Origin: Ascarosepion bandense
Lineage: Eukaryota; Mollusca; Cephalopoda; Sepiida; Sepiidae
DNA: 64,000 bases
Reading direction: 5' to 3'
Assembly: GCA_037127315.1 (NCBI GenBank)
Contig: JBBBDQ010000350.1
Location: 5,315,001 to 5,379,000 of the forward strand
Shown: in pieces, positions 56,866 to 64,000 of the stretch
How the letters are laid out: each line of letters starts with the position of its first letter
Position numbering within the stretch: position 1 is the first letter of the stretch
The notes under the pieces: model-generated
Seen by the model: the letters and a program-made list of their open reading frames with translations, nothing else
Databases searched by the model: none
Told to the model about the DNA's origin: nothing
Program-made: the position numbers and the translations under genes

Positions 56866-58012
56866 ACACATCGCTCAATAAATCCGGGGCCTAACTAATA
56901 AAACAACATCTTTTAGGCAAAATTCAACTTTATTAATCAACATAGTCTACTTCTAAGTTGATACACTCATTCCAACACTTCTCTAACAATTAGATGCCTT
57001 TTTTGTAGAACGATTTGTCTTTGGCCTAAAAATACGCTTTAGTTTCTGATATAACTTCTTTAATGGGGCCAAATTTTTCTCCTTGCTGCATTCTTTTGAG
57101 GTCTGCAAATAGCCACTGGTCAAGTGGAATTCATGTAGTTTTTTCCTTCAAATGCGCCAATAATGATATATGATATTTGCTATTGAAGGTTTTTCCTTTC
57201 TCAAGGTAATCGATGAAAAAAATACCTTGGGCATCTCAAACTATGGAGGCCAAAAACTTGCCCGGTGATGTTTACGTCTTTGGTTGCTTTAGACGGCTTT
57301 CACCTGTTGCAATCAACTTAGCTGACTGCTGATTTGACTTCAGAGTAAAGTGGTGGATCTCTGTTTCATCCATTGTCACATATTTTTGCAAAAACTCTTT
57401 GTTGCGTTGAAACAGTTGCAAACAACGCTCTGAATCGTCTCGTTTTGTTTTTGATCGACTGTGAGCAAAGGCGGCCACTACTTTGAACACAACTTTGTTA
57501 TAGACAAATGTTCATGCAAAATGGGGAATACACTGCCTTCTGATATGTTCAGCCCGTATACAATCTCACGCAACTTCAATTTACGATTAGCCAAAACGAG
57601 TTTGTGGATATTTTGATATTTTCTGAGAAAACTGCAGATTTTGGGTGACCTGGGCGTTCGGCATCATTTGTGTCTGTACGACCGCGTTTAAAGCCATCAT
57701 ACCACCTCTTAATCGTTTTTTTCCGACTGAGCAAAATCCGAGTAATACTTATCAAGCCATTGCTTTGCTTGAACAGTATTTTTCTATTAGAAAGCAATGC
57801 TTGATCAACAGACAAAATTCAGATTTTTCCACTGTTTTGAACATTTGCAACAGTGGCTTCACTTAAATAACTGTATTTTGTAAACTAATACTTTGATTGG
57901 GACCAAATTTTATCACATGCCATTTGAAGGTTAGTACTTCATAGAAATTATATAGATTTTTAATTAGTGACAACATCTATATGTCAGTCCCGGGACTTAT
58001 TGAGTGATGTGT
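56866..58012 (-). mobile_element. mariner element, second family (1147 bp)
   Basis: Terminal repeats ACACATC(G/A)CTCAATAA...CCGGG-type at both ends (about 24 of 30 positions match) with TA at 56864-56865 and 58013-58014. Contains a broken transposase on the minus strand. A different mariner lineage from 6373-7042. Confidence 0.88.
57000..57830 (-). pseudogene. mariner transposase, deleted in the catalytic core
   Basis: Minus-strand pieces: KRWYDGFKRGRTDTNDAERP, GHPKSAVFSENIK (HTH and GRP linker); DDSERCLQLFQRNKEFLQKY, VTMDETEIHHFT (first catalytic Asp in MDE); ATGESRLKQPKT; then FIDYLEKGKTFNSKYH. It jumps from there to LFADLKRM-like sequence and the C-terminus. The block with the second Asp (HQDNA type) and the start of the third is missing, so it cannot be active. 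Length of an intact protein would be about 340 residues. Confidence 0.85.
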
Positions 58013-58197
58013 TAACCTAATACCTAATAAGCTGCAGGTTAAAATTTTGGAAAGACCTAACAACGACACACTTAAAAACTTTTCTTCTACTTAGGTTCTT
58101 TTCTCTTGTAATAATTGTGGCATTTTTGTGTCATTTATTTTTGAAGGTTTTTAAATTAAAAAAAAAAACTTAAAATATTTCTACTCATGCCTATATA

Positions 58198-58507
58198 TCA
58201 GTCAGTCAAGTGCTATACGTGATACACGCTCGAGCGATCATGTCACGAAAGAGACATGACTGACTGGGCAGAAGATTATCCCGCCGTAGGTTGACATTAC
58301 TTTCTACAGTAGACTGGTTGCCACCCAAGGCTTTAGAACACAATCTGTCTTGTTATTTAACCCATAACTGGAAGGAAGAGACGGATTAATACCTTTCCCA
58401 AGGGTAGTTGTGCGTAAGTGAATGCAAGGAATTCAACTGGAATTCGAACTCGGCTCCCCGATTTGTGGTTCCGAGCCGATAATCACTGCACCACAACGCA
58501 TATCCAT
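58198..58507 (-). mobile_element. SINE family A, near full length
   Basis: From CAGTCAAGTGCTATACGTGA to CTGCACCACAACGCATATCC. B-box complement GGAATTCGAACTC. The hairpin reads ATGTCAC-GAAA-GAGACAT, with one stem base changed. Confidence 0.88.
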
Positions 58508-58606
58508 ATGCTTATATATACGTTTTGCATAATAAAATCTGTCCTTCAATAGCGTAAAAAATTCCATTATTAGCTGAAACACGTTGGTTTCTTTTCTTTC
58601 TTCATT

Positions 58607-58607
58607 T

Positions 58608-58660
<53 letters not shown>

Positions 58661-58853
58661 CACACATACACACACATATACATACTCACACACACACACA
58701 CCTACCTACCTACATACATATATCTATATGTTTCGACATTTTAAAATTCATTTTCCAACGAATCTTTCCAAAGTTTTGAAGGAAAACGGGCCTTTAAAAG
58801 AATGCTTTCGTAACTTTCAAAGCCAAATATAAACTTCGTGCTACATAACCTTT

Positions 58854-58894
<41 letters not shown>
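58607..58894. repeat. CA and TA microsatellites
   Basis: CA 58609-58645, mixed CA/TA to 58700, CCTA units near 58704, TA 58857-58894. Confidence 0.9.
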
Positions 58895-58898
<4 letters not shown>

Positions 58899-59132
58899 AT
58901 TGTGAGTGTGGTAGTCACTAATGTTAGTATATACACATTATAAAAATACCTCTGTTTGTATGTCTTGAGCGTCTCAATACGACGTATCTTCGCTATAATC
59001 AATGAGAGTAAGGAAGATACCGTTTATGTCCAGACGCTGGTACTAATCAATAAGTTGTATTTTTCTTCTGAAATGTCCACAATTGTGCATCAATAAGTTA
59101 TTTCTGTATGGATAACAAAAGATAATTTCTTT

Positions 59133-59200
59133 TTGTTTTATATGCTATGTCCCTTGAGAAGGTTTGAGATCATTGCTCTCCACAAGTTCCTCTCTGTTGT
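59133..59200 (-). pseudogene. RTE 3' scrap
   Basis: TATGCTATGTCCCTTGAGAA and ATCATTGCTCTCCACAAGTT correspond to the RTE 3' terminus on the minus strand. Confidence 0.6.
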
Positions 59201-59911
59201 TGTTAACTTTAACCCTTTACCATCCCTATTTCTTTCTGTTGAAATTCTTTAAATCGAATACTCACCATTTCGTTCCGATGATTTTGTCTTAGTCCAAATT
59301 CTGCGAGTGTTTCTTTAACTCTTCTTTTTCTTATGCCTACTTGGAAGTATAATTTTAGTTACGTTATGGTGGCAATAGAAGGCTGACAAGGAGAATTCGA
59401 TACTTAAATTGTGGGAGCGTTGGCCGTGAGGAAATGTCTTCGAACTTTTCGCACCTTTTGTCAGTAAGTAGTTTTGAGACAGCGAAAAAGGAAAAAGAGG
59501 TAAGGGAGGCGAGCATAGTAAGCCGCTTGACTTTCGGTCAAGGGAGCTACTAATTATACTCGCCTCTCTCGAGTCTGGGACTGTCTGTCTGGCGATGCTT
59601 TCTGTATCGGCTTTTTATATCCTCTTTTGGATCGCAGCAGATCATTTGGGATTCACACTTGTATTTGATTCTGGGCTTCCCATTGGCCGATAAATAAAAT
59701 TCACGTAGGCGCGCGAACTGGAAATTTTATATTTAATTAATTTTTTATTTTTCAACCGGAACATCTGCGCGAATCCAGCTGCGCACCGTCGAGGTTTGGT
59801 CATTTGCTTTTTGGTTGTGAGGGTGCAAACATCTGATCCATCGCATTTGTTCGGTCGGTATCACCACAACTTTTCTTAGTTTTCATACACTCGTTAGCAA
59901 CGCCTCTGATC
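59201..59911. other. no gene recognised around the hairpin
   Basis: A minus-strand frame (60003-59800, crossing the LTR border) reads LSIRGVANECMKTKKSCGDT and continues to a stop. No family recognised; if real, the LTR interrupted it. Confidence 0.35.
59506..59566. repeat. perfect-stem hairpin
   Basis: GAGGCGAG ... CTCGCCTC outer stem with an inner CTTGACTTTCGGTCAAG hairpin. Lies in unassigned sequence; role unknown. Confidence 0.55.
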
Positions 59912-59916
59912 GAGAG

Positions 59917-60267
59917 TGTTGTGGATTCTAGTTGAAAAAGCACACAAAATAATAAATAACAGAAACAGGTATGGAGATAGAAAATGTAAGTTATATTGAA
60001 CAAAAATATACAGGCTGGAACACGGGTTAGTCAATTCAGGAATATTAGGAATACTGCTAGTAGGAATCAATATATACAGTCTTGTAATGAATAAGTATGC
60101 CCGGGTAATGAGTCTATATGCAAAAACACTCCAACTTACTATGCACTAACTTACTAACCAACTAAACGGCCGTACAACTACTTAACTACTACTCTCTGTA
60201 TAGGCAGGATTATATGTACGCATTAGGCGAGTCCATTGTTATGTGCAAAAAGAGGTGATCCCCAACA
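59917..60267 (-). mobile_element. solo LTR (351 bp), TSD GAGAG
   Basis: Minus strand starts TGTTGGGGATCACC and ends GAATCCACAACA. GAGAG flanks both ends (59912-59916 and 60268-60272). TG...CA termini and a 5-bp duplication are diagnostic of an LTR. Orientation is uncertain; minus is favoured by a TATA-like ACATATAATCC near its start. Its sequence differs from the other two solo LTRs. Confidence 0.78.
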
Positions 60268-60416
60268 GAGAGTTTGGTGCCTTTGAGAAGCGTGGGCAGT
60301 CACTGTTGTTCCCAAGTTCAATCACGCCTAAAGTGGTATCACTTATTAGCGTTCAAACTATGGGTAAATAGTAAACACCCAAGCAAAAATCAAACTTCCA
60401 GTAAAGTATTATGCAT

Positions 60417-60665
60417 ATCAGTTAAACCCATACGTGACAGACGTTTGGGCGATCGTGTCTTTTTCGAGACATGACTGACTGGGCAGAAAACTGGTTGCCA
60501 ACCAAGGCTATAGAACCAAATATGATCTGCTATTTAACCCATAGCTGAAGGGAAAAGCGACAGATTCATAATTTTTTCGCGTAAGTGAATGCAAGGAATT
60601 CAATCAGAATTTGAACCTGGCTCTCCGATTTTTAATTCTGAGACGATATCTACTGCAAAATACAC
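60417..60665 (-). mobile_element. SINE family A, internally deleted
   Basis: Contains 3' hairpin (TCTTTTTCGAGACATG) and body through CCCATAGCTGAAGGGA; the B box is degraded (GAATTTGAACCTG) and the central CTGCGGTAGACT stretch is lost. Confidence 0.75.
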
Positions 60666-60689
60666 GTATGTTTATATTAAAAATGCCAA

Positions 60690-60970
60690 CAATACATTTC
60701 AAGAAAAATTACTAGCAATACATTTTATAGTAAAATTTTCAACAATACATTTTATAGCAAAATGTCCTACAATGCATTTTATAATACAATTACTAATAAT
60801 ACATTTTATTATGAAATGAACAATGAATATATTTTGCTAGCAAAATAACCAACAATATATTATTATAGTAAAATAACAACACGATATTACAAATGTATAA
60901 AAATAGATTTTTATGTTAAAATTAACAGCAATACATTTTTGTAAAACCATTATCAATAATAAAAACAACT
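60690..60970. repeat. degenerate ~27-30 bp minisatellite
   Basis: Units like CAATACATTTTATAGTAAAAT repeat about nine times with drift. Confidence 0.75.
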
Positions 60971-61504
60971 ATAGTAAAATAAACAGCAATATACTTTTTG
61001 AAAAAACAACACCAATAATACTTTGTTATTATCTAAAAAACTTTATATCTAAAAAAAAACATGTTTACGCCGAAAATATAAAACTATGTGCAAATATATC
61101 TGTAGCTGAAGCCATAAAATTGTGTACAAAATATTTAGATTATAGCTTTAAATAATCCTTAGCAGTTGATATGCCGCCAAATAAAATCAACCAAACAACA
61201 AATATGAAAGAACTCTTTCATGACATTAATCCATATAATATCATACAATTTCTTAAAGAAACCAAAATGTATTCGAAAATATAACTTAAAAACCTACAAC
61301 ATAAAACACACATATCACTGCCTCTAGTAATTATGTTCACACAAACTTGTACATGCACAAAAGCTGAGTATCATTTACCATGTATTCAATTGTGAAAGCA
61401 GAATAACATCTTTTATTACCTCAAATCTCTCACGAAAATTACATTTCAGCATTAAATGACCCATAAGGAATGTACTGTTAAACGAACAAATCAATGAAAA
61501 ATAA

Positions 61505-61975
61505 AGTGTTCAGTTCAAAATTCCCCCAGAAGGCTACCTGGAACAACAAGCACCCAATGAAAGCTGAAGGTCACAACATAATTGGCGAGACATTGGCGTG
61601 AAGTCTCAAAGGCTGCACGCAAATACTCTTGTGAAAGGTTTAAATCCGCATCTCTCCCCAGCCATGGGTTAATTAATGACTTGTACCAGTAAATCATAAT
61701 TATCTTAAAAATTCCCAGAAGCCTACCTGGAACAACAAGCACCCAATGAAAGCCGAAGGTCAAAACACAATTGGCGAGATATTGGCGTGAAATCACAAAG
61801 GCTGCACCCAAATACTCTTGGGAAAGATTTGAATCCACATCTCTCCCCAGCCATGGGTTAATCAATGACTTGTACCAGTAAATCATGATTATCTTCAAAA
61901 TTCCCAGAAGTCTACCTGGAACAACAAGCACCCAATGAAAGCCGAAGTTCACATCACGATAGGCGAGACATAATG
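61505..61975. repeat. ~189-bp satellite sharing the SINE-A core
   Basis: CTACCTGGAACAACAAGCAC occurs at 61534, 61724 and 61912 (spacing 190 and 188). Each full unit includes CAAATACTCTTG(T/G)GAAAG, AATCC(G/A)CATCTCTCCCC and AGCCATGGGTTAAT, which parallel CAAATACCCTTGGGAAAGG and AGTTATGGGTTAAAT in SINE A. A fourth partial unit lies alone near 62650. The 155-codon minus-strand ORF here just follows the repeat. Confidence 0.85.
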
Positions 61976-62931
61976 ACAACACTGATATGGAGAATGATGA
62001 ACATGTATTTCTTGGAACTTAGTTTATAAATTATTTCAAATTGCTTTGCAGTCAACTAAACACAAAAGTAACCTTTTGTTTTTCAAAAATCCCATTGAAT
62101 AATTAAATATGATAAACTGAATGAAGCTGAAGTTGTTTCCTACTAACACCACTGGTCAGTGTTCAAATAGAAGCTGCAATTTCAAATGCTGATTTTCAAG
62201 TCCCTTTGATGATTAGTGAAATATAATCTTCAACCTCCTCCTGTTTTTCAACTGTTTTTCAGAAAGATGTTAAATATAGATTCACAAAAAGTTATAAACT
62301 TATTTCATTTTTTTTTCTCAGTTGCTCCACACACTGAAACAAGCCCCACTGCTGCTACTGTTCTTGAAACTTCCTCAAATAACTCCAAATCGGAAGGCAT
62401 TGCCCTCATTACAATTCTTATGTCTGAGAACGATGAATTAATTGAAACAATTTGCTTATCTTTCAATTAATGGAAGAGTATTGTGTGGTTGGCGGGTGTT
62501 GATAAAAATCTGTTTATTTTTGTATCTTTTGATTTTGTTTTTGAGTACTTTCTGTGGGAAACACAAAATTTATTACATTTCAGCACTAAATGACCTATAA
62601 GAAGTTGATGAGCTGTGAAATAAACAAATCAAGAAAAATAGACTTCAGTTCAAAATTCCCAGAAGCCTACCAGGAACAACAAAAACCCAAAGAAAGCCGA
62701 AGGTCACAACACAATTTGCGAGACATAATGACATGGACAATGATATGGACAATGACGAACATGTCTTTCTTGAAACTTAGTTTATAAATTATTTCAAATT
62801 GCTTCGGAGTCAACTAAACACAAAAGTAATTTTTTTTTTCCATAATGTCATTGAATAAATAAATATGATAAACTGAATAAAGATGAAGTTGTTTTCTACT
62901 GGAACCATTAGTCATTGTTCAAATAGATTAT

Positions 62932-63018
62932 TTTCTCCTTCTATGTGCCTTGTCCTTTTAGGACGTAGGCGGTCATGGCTTTCCACGTCTCCCTATTCCT
63001 GGTGGCTCTTCGCAGTCA
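62932..63018 (-). pseudogene. RTE 3' scrap (short)
   Basis: CTTCTATGTGCCTTGTCCTT to TCCTGGTGGCTCTT, minus-strand 3' end of the RTE family. Confidence 0.75.
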
Positions 63019-63130
63019 ATTAAACACAAAAGTAACTTTTTGTTTTTCCATTATATCATTGAAAAATAAATAAATATGATAAAAATGAAAGTGTTTCCTA
63101 CTGGGACCATTGGTCATTGTTCAAACAGAT

Positions 63131-63458
63131 ATCTTCTTCTATGTGCCCCGTCCTTTCAGGACATAAGCGATCATGGCTTTCCACGTCTCCATAACCCTGG
63201 TGGCTCTTACTACGTTTTCTCCTTTAACACCACGCAACCCCCGTTCTGTCATCCACCCGCTCAGGCCCTTCAAATATGTCATCCGCTGCTTTCCTTTGTC
63301 TCTTTTCCCTCTATCTGGCCTGTTAGTATTAGATTCTCCAAGCCCTACTTGCTCGTTGCATATACCAGGGACTTTAGCTGTCTCTTCCTGATCCTTAATA
63401 TTAATTTCCTCTTTGTTTGTTTCCATCCTTTCCAAAACCTCATTACTGCTCACATGCT
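63131..63458 (-). pseudogene. RTE 3' fragment
   Basis: Minus-strand frame 63480-63139 reads HVSSNEVLERMETNKEEINI, KDQEETAKVPGICNEQVGLG (shifted), GKQRMTYLKGLSGWMTERGL and WKAMIAYVLKGRGT with the stop. It is cut at the HVSSNEV position where the 110-bp repeat resumes. Confidence 0.83.
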
Positions 63459-63582
63459 TTTCGCAGTCAACTAAACACAAAAGTAACTTTTTGTTTTTCT
63501 ATTATGTCATTGAAAAAAGAACTAAATATGATAAACTGAATAAAGATGAAGTTGTATCTTACTGGGACCATTAGTCATTGTT

Positions 63583-63587
<5 letters not shown>

Positions 63588-63626
<39 letters not shown>

Positions 63627-63636
63627 TATATATATA
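63588..63636. repeat. (TA)n microsatellite
   Basis: TA run with one AAA interruption. Confidence 0.9.
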
Positions 63637-63756
63637 ATATTAACTATAGTAATAACAATACCAATAGTAACAGAACTAACTCTGCCGAAACTTGTATTAG
63701 TTATTGAATTATTTGAACCCGCACAGAATTTACTAAATTCTAAAACCGAAATCCTT

Positions 63757-64000
63757 TTTTTTTTTTTTTTAATCATTTCACCCCGAGCAAGGCGGAAACG
63801 CCACTGATGTGCAGGGGGTTACATAAATGTAAAAAGATTAATTAGAAAAGAGTGAGGAGTACAAACTAGTTAGAAAGGAACAATAGAAAGCTGAGAAAGC
63901 AGGTGCGATGACAGATACATAGGTGGAGAGAAAGGGAAGGTTATACGGGGGTGGGGAGAGAGCTAGAGTCCAGTGGTTAGTAGATGAGTATTGACTTTGC
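63757..64000 (-). mobile_element. Jockey/CR1-type LINE 3' tail, running off the window
   Basis: T run at 63757-63770, then the complement of the family terminus: AATCATTTCACCCCGAGCAA, GGCGGAAACGCCACTGATG. The purine-rich remainder is the complement of the pyrimidine-rich UTR. It continues past the end of the window. Confidence 0.7.

Larger units (their letters stand above)
62045..63590. repeat. composite tandem region: AAACACAAAAGTAA repeat plus RTE 3' ends
   Basis: A ~110-bp unit (GCAGTCAACTAAACACAAAA...CATTGGTCATTGTTCAAATA) occurs at about 62050, 62808, 63012 and 63462. RTE 3' pieces sit between the later copies, so unit and RTE fragment seem to have been copied together. Confidence 0.75.

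Noticed and set aside
57645..57866. 73-residue plus-strand ORF
   Set aside because: Antisense to the mariner transposase relic.
61515..61982. 155-codon ORF with repeated GFHWVLVVPG motif
   Set aside because: Product of the ~189-bp satellite; repeat units, not protein selection, explain it.

Overview
The window reads as intergenic, repeat-saturated DNA from a large animal genome. I recognise no host protein-coding gene, rRNA operon or tRNA gene. Nearly everything identifiable is a transposable element or a fragment of one: RTE-type LINEs, an R4/Dong-type LINE with a restriction-like endonuclease, a Jockey/CR1-type LINE, a Gypsy LTR element, solo LTRs, mariner and Tc1-like DNA elements, Helitrons, a TTAA-flanked MITE and two tRNA-derived SINE families. 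Microsatellites (TA, TG/CA, TATC, TTA) and satellites fill much of the rest. Low GC, long TATC and TA arrays, tRNA SINEs and RTE/R4/Jockey mixtures are what I would expect of a cephalopod mollusc, most likely octopus-like. That placement is an inference from repeat character, not a proven identification.

Layout. 0-10.7 kb: HTH-transposase relic, piggyBac-like MITE, SINE-A copies, RTE fragments, a deleted mariner (6373-7042), and an RTE copy (9.1-10.7 kb) invaded by a solo LTR and by a Jockey-type LINE tail. 10.96-16.46 kb: six head-to-tail, 5'-truncated R4/Dong-like copies, each separated by (TTA)n. 16.8-22 kb: Helitron, LINE tail, Tc1-like relic, 96-bp satellite, a decayed R4-like relative and a 148-150 bp satellite. 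23-25.9 kb: two broken RTE copies with endonuclease and RT parts. 27.96-32.23 kb: a complete but dead Gypsy element on the minus strand, with both LTRs and a primer binding site. 33.0-34.0 kb: Jockey/CR1 RT remnant, then two LINE tails. 36-46 kb: large simple-sequence arrays with SINEs, RTE pieces, a 5S-rRNA-like segment fused to a SINE, a divergent R4-like scrap and Helitrons. 48.5-52.7 kb: Tc1-like element carrying a long foldback, then MITEs and a local duplication. 54.2-56.7 kb: a Helitron abutting a near-intact R4/Dong-like copy on the plus strand. 56.9-58.0 kb: a second mariner. 58-64 kb: SINEs, a solo LTR, a ~189-bp satellite that shares the SINE core, and RTE/LINE tails.

How the parts relate. 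None of the coding fragments forms a working host pathway; their story is nesting. SINEs and LTRs sit inside RTE copies, an RTE sits inside a SINE, and a small structured element sits inside a Gypsy LTR. Most notably, an R4/Dong-like retrotransposon ends in TAA repeats that seem to have served as targets for later copies of itself. Copies of that element (10.9-15.8 kb and 55-56.7 kb) are very similar to one another, so it was probably active recently. RTE, Gypsy, Jockey and mariner copies all carry stops, frameshifts or deletions.
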